DNA of 64,000 nucleotides from Acanthaster planci (Eukaryota; Echinodermata; Asteroidea; Valvatida; Acanthasteridae): NCBI RefSeq assembly GCF_001949145.1, contig NW_019091364.1, positions 985,434-1,049,433 of the forward strand. Direction: 5' to 3'. The notes beneath the pieces were generated by a model, which had not been told where the DNA came from, did not search any database, and saw only the letters and a list, made by a program, of their open reading frames with translations. Numbering within the stretch: position 1 is the first letter of the stretch; every line of letters starts with the position of its first letter. A program made the position numbers and the translations under genes. Below, in pieces: positions 1-11,987 of the stretch.

Positions 1-777
1 CCTAAGCAGTCATTAATCTCCAACCAAACAATAGCATGTACATGTAACTTTACCAATTGAAATATTATTTTCACTCCTTTCTAATCAAATGTACTCCCAA
101 CTACAATTTAAGGGCTACACATGTATGAGCAGGTTTATATACCATAGACAAAGCCGATAAATATACTAAAAATAAAAACCCAAATATTAAGGACGGTATT
201 AAGTCAGGAAAATATGACAACATTGATCTTCTTTAGAATCAGTTCTTTTTCCGAAAGAAAACTTGGGCAAGCAAATTTAAATGGCAAAGGTAAAACTTTA
301 TCCACAAAAGGGACAAAAGCAGTTGTCAAAAATGAATCAAATGATGACATCATCATAATGTAATTATTTTAGTACTATTTTGGCTTTGAGGGGACCTTTT
401 TACAAATATATATTTCAAGGGTTTGCATGAACAACAAAATATATCAAGTTCTAAATCAGACCTGACAAAATTTTCTTACCCTAAGACTGGGTTGTGTATG
501 GATTTGAATCAAATATACATGTACTGGAAATTTTCTGCACGCATGTGCTGCTGGAACTTTCAATTAATCAAAAGACCACTGCAATTTGTGAACATGTCAG
601 CGGATAGATGAAATTAGGCCTCTTGGAAAGAATTACAGGAGAGAAAGGCTGGTACACATGCCTCGTCTGTACTCCAATTAATCAGAAACATGACAGCCAT
701 GGACCTCATGTGATACAGAGAAAAATTACTTCGGGGGAGAAGAATCCATCAAAAAAAGCTGCCAAGGTTTTACTCAC
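1..777. other. No supported gene; probable intron
   Basis: AT-rich sequence to the left of the candidate exon at 778-849. If that exon is real this is its downstream intron on the minus strand. Short ORFs here do not look coding. Confidence 0.4.
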
Positions 778-849
778 CTCCCATGTTATCTCTTTTGTGT
801 GTTTTTGTTTTGTTACAAGATCAAAATACAACTTTGGACAGAAGTAGTT
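778..849 (-). CDS. Candidate minus-strand coding exon 6
   Basis: It has 24 codons, phase 0 to 0, ending in an excellent donor GAG|gtgagt. The acceptor could be at 850 (agtcacag) or nine bases upstream (tgtaaag); both keep phase 0. The peptide contains Tyr-Phe-Cys-Pro-Lys-Leu-Tyr-Phe-Asp and Lys-His-Thr-Lys-Glu-Ile-Thr-Trp-Glu. If real, the gene continues off the left edge. Confidence 0.4.
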
Positions 850-2991
850 CTGTGACTTCTTTACATGAGTGGTGGGACATGGGGTACAGCACACAGGCTT
901 TGCAGAGACCCCCAATATCTCATCACTTTTTAAATACACCACTCAAAAGACTTGGAGGTGTATTCCACACAAATGAATAGTGTTGTCCACAGATGCCAAC
1001 CAACAGAGGGTTTGCACGGCTGCCATCTTACAGGCAAAGGGGCCCATTTATTTCATACGGATCTGGATCTCAATCACTGATCCTTATGTTGGTTTCCACC
1101 ATCCATATGGTGAGTTTTGGCATCTGTGAACCAACAACGAATCACTGATCATGATCCAGATCCGGGTGAAACAAATACAGCCCAAGCTCTTTTGTTCCAC
1201 AGGGTATGCACAAAGAGATCTAGGCTGTGAAAAAAAGGGCTGCCCTGCAAAATGGCTACTGCGCAAGGCCTCTATTGAGAATTCATTTCATGAGAGCGCT
1301 GCCAAACTGTAACTTGAGAGGTGAAAAGGAAGTGATTTCTGAACAGCAGTATCCAATGAAAGACTTCATGACATCAAACCTGGTCCTCCTTTTATTTTGT
1401 ACCCGGAAGCGTTCTCAATCCACCTAAGATAACAATGTAGGAAGTCCCAGCCTAACTCCTTGAGTAAATCAGCAACACGTTCTCTGTGCTTCAACAAACA
1501 CTCAGACACCCATTTGGGGGAAAAATTCCTGGTGACAAAAATCTTCCAAAGTTGACAAGCTTGTCTGGCACTTGAAGACCCCACCAATGCAAAAAAATAC
1601 CTAGTTGTCTGAAGTATGCCCCTCAACATGTACATCAGGGTCAGGGTTGAATACACTGTACAATGCCATAAAAACAACCTATAAATCATATACCTTATGC
1701 ATCTTTGCATTATGATTTATCTTTATGGGGGCCATTTATGAGCCTCCATACTCAAAAACTGGATTCTATACCACTGAATGACAACATGGCCTCGTCTGAT
1801 TCAATGGAAGCTGAATATTAAAGCTGGTATTGGTGAGAATTAGACAGTTGGCTTCATCAGGCTCAGTAGCTGAGTGGTTGGGACTTCTGTGTTCGAGTCC
1901 CACCCGAGCCACTTTTCAATGCTTAGAAAACTAACACTTAGAAAACTAACCCAAAATCAAATTAACATCTTCCAAATGCAAAATTCAAACCACAGCTTAA
2001 CAGATGACTCCTTCATTAATCTTCTGGACAACTGCTTTACAAATCTAATTATGGCATGAAAACTAGGTAGTTACAGTTTAGAATAATTCAGACTGTGTGA
2101 AAGTTTCCTCTGCAACTTTTGATGACTTTGTTAGATTAAGCCACAAACAGAGGATCCTTTTGATTAGAAATCAATGAGATTACAGATGCCTTTAAGAAAA
2201 CGTAGCATAGCAAGTAACTTCATTTCCTGGCATTCACATTCAAAAATTCAACCAAGTTACAATTTCCTCTCTCTAATCTGCACTCGGATAGAAAACATAA
2301 GAAACATTTCATGCTGTTGTGGCTTCACGCTACAATAATGGTTCTGTGTTTTATTATTCACAAACTCCCCTGGGAAGCGTAAGGTTGCCATTTCCCACGC
2401 AGACCAGGAGAGCCAGCAAATCAACTGGAAGTGACTCTTGCAACATACTGGTACAACTTGCTATTTGGGGTAAAACCCCAAAACAGGAAGGAAAATACGA
2501 GGAGAGGAGAGTGTGACTAAAGTCCAAAAGGTTTTCAAGCTTTTTAGTTACTTGAAGTAATTTCTTGTAAACTTTCTTGTTTGATTTTTACGTTACTCTT
2601 TTGTTGATTATATTCCTTTACGTTTTGAACATCTGGGACAACTCTCTCAAAATGTTGCCATAGACTTTCCTCATTACCGGAAAGTCTAGACCTCTTAGAA
2701 TAATGTTGCAGCATGTAAAAACATTCCCCTTAATATTATTTAATTGTGGGTTAACTCCTTTTTGTGACTGGTTTCCCATGACATTTAGCCAGAAATTCAA
2801 AACACTGTATCATTTGGAGACCACTTCCTTTTACTGCAGGTACACCTTAAAGGTCAAACAAGCATCAGTACTGACCTCTGGTTTCCACAGCAGCAATGCA
2901 ACTCCATTACGAATGGACCCACACACAAAACTGACCAGATGACCCACTGGATAGAATGCAGAGTTTATTCATCTACAGCAAAAACCCTTAC
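850..2991. other. Probable intron with one coding-like ORF and a tRNA-like fragment
   Basis: It separates the two weaker minus-strand exons. It holds a minus-strand open stretch (1710-1366) with protein-like composition but no consistent splice sites, and a tRNA-like remnant at 1860-1911. Nothing else was seen. Confidence 0.4.
1860..1911 (+). repeat. Truncated tRNA-like sequence
   Basis: It has an A-box (tagctgagtgg) and a B-box-like tgttcgagtcc; the ends ggctc and gagcc pair. It is about 52 nt and lacks an anticodon arm, so it is a tRNA pseudogene or SINE fragment rather than a working tRNA. Confidence 0.5.
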
Positions 2992-3138
2992 CAAATTTTC
3001 CCTGATTTCCAACTCGCATCCCAAAGAGGTATAAGCATAAACACCTTTTTCACTACGAATCCCCTTACTCCACATTCTTCCGTTTCCTGCTTTAAATTTA
3101 CTTTTAGAATCTGCACTGTATCTCAACTTTGCAGGGTA
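2992..3138 (-). CDS. Candidate minus-strand coding exon 5
   Basis: It has 49 codons, phase 0 to 0, acceptor gttgaacag and donor TTG|gtaagg. The peptide has a mixed, globular-type composition: Lys-Leu-Arg-Tyr-Ser-Ala-Asp, Gly-Arg-Met-Trp-Ser-Lys-Gly, Val-Tyr-Ala-Tyr-Thr-Ser-Leu-Gly-Cys. Phase and strand match the exon at 7321-7016, which supports it being the next exon. The acceptor is not strong and the family is unknown. Confidence 0.4.
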
Positions 3139-6100
3139 CTGTTCAACCACAACCAATGAAAGCTCACACAAATGCTAAAATATTTGTCTTTCAATCTGAT
3201 AGGGAGCTCTTGGGAGACTCACCTGTTGGTCTAGGATCATCTAAGGTATTCACCTACACCGCTCCCTGGAAATTCCTTCACTTTGACCCTTGAACCTCTG
3301 TCCTCTATTTGAACTCTGACCTTGATTGTGTACTCTTGATAGTTATCAGCTACTTTGGTATTAAAATGCCACTGCATTTTGGATTGGTTAGATTCCTAGC
3401 AGGTTAATGTAATACATATCTAACAACAAGCAATGACAATGTTGCGCCTGTATTCTTGTCTAAACTTGACTCTTTGCATGCCAAACCTTACCCTATGCAG
3501 TTATCATCCGTGCATTCAACTAATGCAATCCTAAAGGTTTACAAAGCGATTTGTGACTGGTTAATCAACCACGTCAGCTTTACAACTTGTTACATTCAAA
3601 CAAGTGTACATCAAGTGATTGCTGTGATAATTTTGTCAAAAATAAGTAAAAATTGAAAAGCTCACCCGCAAAGGTAGAAACATCCCAACAGATCCTCTGA
3701 AGTAAGACCTTATCACAAAAACAAGTCAGCTCCAAACTTGGATGTCTAGGTCCTCCAGATAGAGTTGATAAGCATAGTTTATGGTCTCGGTGGGCAAAGT
3801 TTGTAATATCACCCTCCAAAAGCCAGTTGTGTCAACTGACTGGCTAAATGCCATCCAACATAAGAGAGAACCCAGCTGTTATACCCGATTGCTGATTGGC
3901 CAACTAAATCTAAAGTAGGAGGAGCCAATGTGAACTAACTCAATGACTGGCTAATTCATTCCAAAATGGGGGAGTGGCCACTACATTTAACACAGATGAC
4001 TGAGCAGCTTCCTTTTTTTAAACTTGAGGCTCAAGATGTCTAGACCAGCACTGATATAAATTGGCCACTTGAAGTCTCCTTGGTGGAAGTCTTATAGCTC
4101 GGTGGAGTCATTAAAGATAAATGCCCTGCATCAAGTCAATTTCCATGAGTAGGAGGCAACGAGACTGTAAAAACTTGGGGCGAGTAGAATTGCAGACAAA
4201 CACAAAACCGTAAATTTGCCAGGAAAAAAATGCACACCATTAAATTTTGCATTCATTAAATTAGTTGTTTCAATTGCATCACATGACTGCATGCCTCAGG
4301 TGATTTTATGGGATCTGTAAAAAATTCCCACTGCAAACAACGGATAATTGGAAACCAATGCCTCTCTGATGGTGTACATACACGGGGTGCATGTATTTCA
4401 CATGTCCTTCATAATAAGCTATGGGCTAATGTAGATGTATTGTACTGTACTGTACATGTAAACCTGTGCTTTGTTTACTGGCGTAGATCAAGATCTGATC
4501 CAGGAGTGGGCCAACATTCCCCTCCCCCTCCCCCCATGATGTTTTTTCTTAATCAATCAGGTCATCTTTCTTGTATGGTCATCTTGTATGATTTTGTTCA
4601 AGAAAATGTTTCTAAAGCAGCTGCTTACTTGTGACCAATGTGATTATTTAATGCAAATGTGCACCGGGAACACTGCTTACTTGTTTTGACCCTTCCCTTT
4701 CCCGAGGGGAGGGGGAATTGGGTCTGGATGTGGCCTTAAGTTGGTGTAGACAAAGGCCGTGTTGGGACAACTGACATCCATGTTTGGTGTCCAAGAGGTT
4801 GAAGTAGGCCTACCGTATAAGGACAAAGATCAAAAATTATACCAGCACCTGAAGATCACAGAACATTTTGAGTTGCCAAAATGGGCACAGCAGGACCACT
4901 GCCCATAAAATGGCCATGGCTATTCCTCAAATGTACACATTTTAACTAGACTAGGACACACTGGTCTTTTCTGACCAAGTTCTGACTGCCAGATAAATGG
5001 AGTAAAGAAAAGCAGTATTTTGGATCCAGTCATAGAAAATGTCCCCCTTCTTTCGCACTCATGGTTCGTTCCCTGAGCGCAGTGCTGAGTTTGCTACTCG
5101 CCAATATCCGCAGTACTATCTTGCACACCAGTTCTTGTGATTCCCCCTTCACTTTATTTCCTGAAACTGTATGCACGAGATGTAAGCCACAAGCCTCCTA
5201 TTTCTGCTACAATCCAGAGTCTTTGGCTCTATTTTCAGCCCAGATCATTTACCCAAGTACATGTACAAAGTACAATGAGCAATTTCAATTTCATTCACCA
5301 GGATTTAAAACATTAAATTGATGGTGCCTCTCTAGCTACATTTTAATCTACTAAAACCACAATTATCAATCACATTGTCCACTGTTTGCTGTCACAAGGA
5401 TTCAACAGAATTTTCCCCATGCTTGAACTTTGAGCTTTCTATATACCAGTACATTCTCCCCCCCAAAAAAAAATCTTTCTTTGGAACAATGTCCTCTTAC
5501 TCTCTAAAACAAACATTTCTAAACAATGACACCCCCCGGCTGTTTTTGTCAAACCAAACACAGTCTTTTGCAGAAAACAACTTTTTGCCAAGTCACCTCC
5601 TGAGTAACTCGTGATGTGACACTCGCAAATCCACATGCATCCGTTTATGCAAATGATCCCGGCAATAGGAAAACATACGTTAAATCAAAACCAGGAAGTG
5701 CAACCACTGTTGTACATGCATGACCAACACTCCAATAACTGAACTTGGCACAAGTGGGTAGGTATTTGCATTTCGGTTCACATGAGAGATTTTTCTTTGT
5801 TTTAGGACTCTTTTTCATTTGCCCTCTGACTATCAAACAAACTTCCTTCCTCCACACACTAACAGTAAAAACAGACACAAACAAGCCAAAGAAAGCTTAT
5901 GGGTATTGATGAAAAAAAAACACACACACAAAATCAGTCACCTGTTAACAATGAAACAATGAAACCTCATCTAAATATGTTTTGCATAAGAGTACAAGTA
6001 GTTCAGTCAAACAATGACTGAAAAAAGCGTAATGTGACTTAAAGGGAGCAAAATGTTCAATGAACCAGCCAAGAGGCTGGCAAGAAAACACATACATGGC

Positions 6101-7015
6101 CTACTGCTTGCATAAAGGCCTAGGGATAGAAAGAAACTTACTGAAATGATTTCAGTGCTCAGCACAATTTTGAGCACAGGGGCCATAATCTGGGCAAGGA
6201 AATAGCCAAAGATGACATTCAAAAGATAATACCATGAAGGAAAAGAAAGAGAAAGGAAGTGATTTTTTGGGGGGGGGGGTTTCCACAGGGCATCCTTCCT
6301 GCTAGAATGACCTTCCAGTTTGAAAGCAGTATTAGCAGATTTCTACGTGGATGAATACATCATGTTTTATTTGAAAGTCAAGGTGGGAAAAATGATAGAA
6401 CCACATCAATATTTCATTTTGAATCACAGAATAAGGCAAGTCGGGAATGTTTGCAAGGAAACGCTTTGATCTCCTCACAATTGTTCGCTGTGTTAATGGT
6501 GGAGCAGGAGAGGCATATCGATTTATTATTAATGAAGCTACCGAATGGAAATTTTGAAAGAAGATAAAATGCCCTTTTTTCGACCACTGAATTAAAATCA
6601 TAAAGTTTTACTGGAGGACCAGACAAAAAAGATCAATAAAAGTATCGTGCATGTACACTGATAGGAGTCAGAAGATATGTTTGTACAGTTTTATTCTTTC
6701 ACTGAACCAAACACTTCATATTTCAACAATTTTCAATGACGACCCTAAATGCTGGTCTTGTATCCAGATTGCATTTTGCTGGAAGCCCACTTGTGCAGGT
6801 AAAACATGTGATGATACATACATAATTACACCGCTCATTGACTGAAACTGTTACATATTAAAAAGGATATGCTGGATCAGCATTTGTTTTTGAAGTGAAA
6901 CGTTACAATCATGATTTGCCTTGGTGGGATGACAATGTAAGCCCCTTTCACTGCCAGAGAAAATTCCAGAACTGGAATTGACATGTATTAAATCACTGCA
7001 AAGCATGCATTCTAC
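3139..7015. other. Probable intron, no supported exon
   Basis: AT-rich with short homopolymers and a C-rich patch at 4515-4536. On the minus strand a good acceptor at 6611 (gtcctccag) would lead straight to a stop codon in the phase required by exon 4, so an alternative terminal exon there cannot be excluded. Confidence 0.4.
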
Positions 7016-7321
7016 CTGGTGGGGCTGATTGAAACGAGCTCTCTGGAAGTGCATCCACTTTGGTTCTCGGTACGAGTCCCGATAGAAGTTGTTCCGATAG
7101 AAGTTCTCTGTGCGATATGAGTTCGAGTGGTACCCCATATCCCGATGGTAACCAAAATCATGGTGGTATCCTTCGTCTCGACGGTACTGCTGGTGAGGAT
7201 TGCTGCCATTCATGTAGGCTCCTGCCGGTCCCCTGTCTGAGCGGTTACCGGTATTTCCAGGGGTTTTCATGTGCTTAGGAGGTTGCGGCTGTGACTGCTT
7301 CTTATTAGTCTCCATATTCAG
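7016..7321 (-). CDS. Unrecognised minus-strand gene, coding exon 4 (Tyr/His/Arg-rich)
   Basis: It has 102 codons, phase 0 to 0, donor CAG|gtagaa; the acceptor ttttgaaaag is weak in pyrimidines. The peptide starts Leu-Asn-Met-Glu-Thr-Asn-Lys-Lys and continues Gln/Pro-rich. It then carries degenerate short repeats of Gly-Tyr-His-x-Asp and Phe-Tyr-Arg-(Asn/Asp), ending Phe-Asn-Gln-Pro-His-Gln. Tyr/Arg-rich low complexity of this kind is known in condensate-forming RNA-binding proteins; that role is inference here. Confidence 0.65.
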
Positions 7322-10300
7322 CTTTTCAAAATGGTAGTCAAATTACTGTACTTCAACAGGCCACTTCTTACTCTGGTATCTTTCACTCAAATACTGAATA
7401 CAAACGTCCACCAGATGATTAACACAGGTGTAGTCTTATTTCCAGCCACAAGTCAGTGAATACTACATGTATCTATGAGAAAACAGACTTTGCAAGAATC
7501 CAACCACCTGGTTAATGCTTGAAGAATTTTCTTCCAACTACAGCGACTGCAAATGTTCAACACGACAGCCAACAGTAAGTTCTACGAAGAACCGCTAAAT
7601 CCTCCCTTCGTTTTTGGCAGAGGGGTGAACACAAGGAAGTGGCCAGCCGGCAAACTTAACACCGCACTGTAACTGACAGATGATTATCTGATTTTGGAAA
7701 CAGGAAAGAAAAATGAAGCCTTGCAGCATCCAATCCCTTGAACCACGAGTGGGAAGTGCACAGGAAACACTGCTGGTATCCAATGCATTCCAGACAACAC
7801 AAAGACAATGGGAAATGAAATGATAACCAGCACAAAAGCCTACTTTCAATCACTCACTTTCATTCTACATTTATGCATCGTACTCTTGCTGGTACATGTA
7901 CATGTACATTGTTATGCTGTCTCAGTTCCTCAGTAAGACACAGTACTTGAATTTCACACCACATGTATGTTTGAAATTATGTAATTATACAAACACGCCC
8001 TGGTGTCCACAGAAATGTGATTTTTTTTGCCTGAAAATTACAAAATATTATGGAAGAATGGAAGCAGAAATCAATATGATTTTGAAATTTAATGTGTGAA
8101 CAAGATTGGTCTTAAGACTACAAATTTCTTACTTTCCACCCCACTGAACAAATTGCACATCAGAAACTGGGTACCATGATGTATCTGTAATTTCAGTTTT
8201 TTAGGAAATTTCACATATCTGAAATGTTTTTCCTAAATCTCTTTATCACGCCACCTTGACATCTCTCCACTGTCTTGACAGTCTTTAAACTGCATTAATG
8301 ATACACGTTTATTTGACACACTTTTCTTTCGTAAGGAATCCATGGTTTCAGGACCCAGAACAAATAATGTTGCCGGTGACGATTTCAAAATTTGTCAAAA
8401 TCACAGGTCTTGAAATGCATGGGGTTTGGTTACAGTGAAAATAAAACTTCACCGCTTGCCTAGAACACAAGGCTGGAAATGCAGCTGTTTCAGACACCTC
8501 CTGGGAATTTCATTTCAGTGTCAGATGTTTACACAAATAATTCACCCAGAAGTCATGAAATATTCGTATATGGCATTTCTACATGCACTGGGCAATAAAA
8601 AATCCACTCCAACAATGTGGATAAAATGTAGGCATGCTAAATGAAGAGGACTGGAAACAAAACAGTTTGTAAAAATGAAAATGTTGACTGTTGAACAAAG
8701 CTCCAAATGATCACTACACCTGCAAACACTCAAGTCATATGAAGATTCTTGACCCTCTCTGACTAAATTTCCCTTCTTCCAAAAAAGCCAATTTCCCAGA
8801 ACTGCCAAGACAGATATGCTTCAGCAAAAAAAAGGGGGAAACCTAACTTCTTAAACCTCTATGACATGTCATGTTAACAAGAGCAGCGGCACAAGCAAGA
8901 CAGTTATCTCTACTGCCCCCTCCCCCACACCCCAAGGGTTACTAAACCATCACAGCATCAACCAACCTATTAGAGTACCAGTGTAGGTGCACTGCGCATG
9001 CAACGCAAGAAACGTGCTGTGCATTCAATGATACGACGGGTCAAAAGTTAAAAGCAATTCGTCCACCTGCAGGCTTGCTTTACACTGAAACTGTCCGCAA
9101 AGCAACCTTGTGGACGTGCAACTTCAGTTTTGTACGCAGTTTCAAACATCAAAAATGGTTAGCAATCTTTTAATTTGTCAAATATATGACATCCAAAAAG
9201 TTATACGTATTTCACAGTGGGTGAACCATGAGGACTGATTTTCATTTCTGGGCAAACTACACGCAACTTCTGATAGTTCAGAAACAAAATACTCAAAACG
9301 CTTAAAAAAATCTAAAAGTCCCAGGTATATTTGCCATTGTATCCAAATATTTACAGTACAATTATCCTGATTTTCTGAAAACCTTTGATGAAGGCGCTTG
9401 ATGAAAACTGATGCAATGACAGTGGAAATGGAGTCTATAAAAAATGTACATTTGCACACTCATTTTGACAAAGTGTACCTCTTCCAGTGTGTTATCAGAA
9501 ATCAACATTTTCAGACACCTTGGAAAATTTCCAGCCCCCCCAAAATCATCACATATACATATATAATAAGGAGTTGTCTTTTCCAACTGAGTTCCTGGGA
9601 AATTCGAGGTGGGTAAGAGCAGAACCTGATTAGAATCTCGTCAGTGAGCCAGACAAGAACGTGGCAGGTCAAGATTGTGCCCAGGATAAAAATAACCTGC
9701 ACTTCATGCATGTTGAGTACTGGGTGCAGCAGATGCATTCAAAAACACCCCAGGCATTGACGGTCAGGCTTTTCAAAAACAAACAGTCTGTTCATTTCTT
9801 CAGCCTTTTTTCTCCTTCACTCTCTCCACGTCCACTATTAAAAAAAAAAAAATGCTTATGACTGTGTGCTGTTGACACAAGAACACTGAAGACATTGACG
9901 TGTACATTTCATACATGTTGTCTGACGTGTCTCACAGCAAAACATTTCTCCACATCTTTCAAGAGATATCAAATGAGGATATGAATCAAGATAAATCTGA
10001 TGGATTGGGCGCAGTCAATTAATCAATTAGGGATCCTTCTCCCGTCATGAGACAATAGAGACTGGTGATCCATCTACATGTACTTTTTCCTTTCCCAGTC
10101 TTTTGTACACTGTAAAACATGAATCAATCAGCACTAATTCAAGCCAATTTACCACTCAACAATGAACAATTTATGCCTGATTCTAAGCTCAGCATTCTCC
10201 TCTGCTATTTATTGAAGCCTGTTTGCTGCATCAAGGCTTTCAAGCCAATCAAAGAAAAGTGAAATGCAAAAAAAGGCAGCAAAATGCAAGAGAAGTTGAC

Positions 10301-11729
10301 AGTCAGCTACGATTTCATGTTGTTTTTACAACTGCCACACGATACAGAAAATTCCATCAGTCTAATTTCACTGGGAGAAACTCTTATTCTGAAAGCCCAT
10401 TACACATCATTATGCATATGAATCTCAGCATTTTTAAAAAATGCTCCGAAGTTTAACAACCCAATAAAAATCACTTCACCAAGATTGTGATTCTGAACAA
10501 GATCAACCGACTGTGTGATATGAAAAAATAATGGCCATCCAGGTCCTTTCATTTTCAGTCTGGTCTGAGAGTGACGTACATACCCGGTACATGTAACCCC
10601 CAAGGTGATGTCAAGTCAGAGATATGTCAACCAAATCATCAAACTGCGGCAGATCCAAAACAAGATAAAAAAACAGGACTTGAAACCGAGAAATAGACCA
10701 GCTCCATCCACACAGAGCCAGGGCAACAGAAGGAAGGGAAAAAGACGTCAATTTGGCACTCCTGTCCCAAGGCTGAACACAGGGCATCTTTTACGAGATC
10801 TCATTACCAAATACATTTGTTTCTGATTAGAAAAAAAAAATTGCATGTACCAGGTAGTGCGTGATAGCTGTTGGGGTAAGACACGTCCAGCACCTTGGGG
10901 GATGGGGGATATGAGTGCATGCATAGGACGTGTGGGCACTGGGCAGGCAAGGAACTACCTGTACAAAGGAAATTCAGGAAATTGCATCAGGTATGATTTA
11001 GCGAAGGGGGTTCCCTGTTCTGCTTTGAAGTAATGGGGAAAGGGGGAGGGAATTGAGATGAAAAGTTGTGTAAGATTAACGAGAAGAGGTAAATTGCAAG
11101 GAAAATGACAAGTTCTGATTAGTGAGCTACAACAGTAATTATGAAATACCTGTTTTGATTGACAGATTGGGCTGATAACTAGAATTAACCAGATGCATTC
11201 AACATTCAGAAGGGCTTGCAATGCACTTTTTGTTCCCATTCAAACTTCCATCCTAAAATGGGTGCTTGATCAGAACTTTTCAATCTACACTTTTCCTGTG
11301 CACTCAAACAATTCTATGCCACAGAAGAAACTACAAGGACTCATTTAATTTCTTGAAGTCTGGGTTCCATGATGGCCCTGAAATTATAAAAGCTACAAAT
11401 TTCACTGTCAAGGGATTTCCGTATCAGGTTTTTATTTTCATTCCCTGAGCACCGATTTGATTGGATGGACACAAACATTAAGTTCTATTTATTCAGGATT
11501 TATGTAAAATTTATAGCAAACAAGACAACCAACAAATATCAAACTGTGTACCACCAAGGGTGACCAGAAAAATACAAAGAATAAACAGGAACTGATATTT
11601 GATAGAGGCAGAATTCTTCTAAAAGGCTTCTTTCAAAAACAGATTCTGCTACGATGGAAGCATCGGACCCTCTGACTGGCAATTCACTGACAAACATGAG
11701 TGGAAGTCTGAGGGAGAACCTGTACTTAC
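7322..11729. other. Intron of the minus-strand gene
   Basis: It lies between exons 3 and 4, both phase 0. Only short non-coding ORFs, ACATGT runs (7892-7909) and poly-A tracts (for example 9839-9852) are visible. Confidence 0.55.
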
Positions 11730-11987
11730 CCCAGTCGGTGGAGTGTGGGAGGTATACGCTGGGTAAGGCTGGGGCGCGGGCTGGGGTTGATACCTGGGAG
11801 CACCATGAGGTGAGACAGACTGTGGCACCCCCTGAGGCACCACGGCAGGGCGGGGGAAGAACTGCGTCCAGCCCTGGGAGGCCGCGGCAGCCGCTGCTAC
11901 GGCAGCTTGGTTCTGCCACACAATGGGATGGTGAGTCTGCGGAGACATGGCACGCTTGGCTATGTAAGGTATTCTCTGCTGCTGTTG
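11730..11987 (-). CDS. Unrecognised minus-strand gene, coding exon 3 (Gln/Ala/Pro-rich)
   Basis: It has 86 codons, phase 0 to 0. The acceptor has a long pyrimidine tract ending gcttaccag, and the donor is a consensus gtaagt. It begins with four Gln, then Arg-Ile-Pro-Tyr-Ile-Ala-Lys-Arg, a run of Ala near the middle, Gly-Trp-Thr-Gln-Phe-Phe-Pro-Arg-Pro, and Pro/Gln/Tyr repeats near the end. Locally GC-rich compared with flanks. The style resembles RNA-binding or transcriptional co-factor linkers, but no domain is identifiable. Confidence 0.72.

Noticed and set aside
1860-1911. Functional tRNA gene
   Set aside because: A- and B-box-like sequences exist but the anticodon arm is missing and the length is about 52 nt.
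3580-3819. Minus-strand ORF ending at a fair donor (gtgagc at 3663)
   Set aside because: It would leave phase 1, incompatible with the phase-0 candidate exon at 3138; other frames contain stops.
6332-6626. Minus-strand ORFs after a strong acceptor at 6611
   Set aside because: In the phase needed after exon 4 the first codon is a stop; in other phases no donor or family supports an exon. Kept only as a possible alternative terminal exon.
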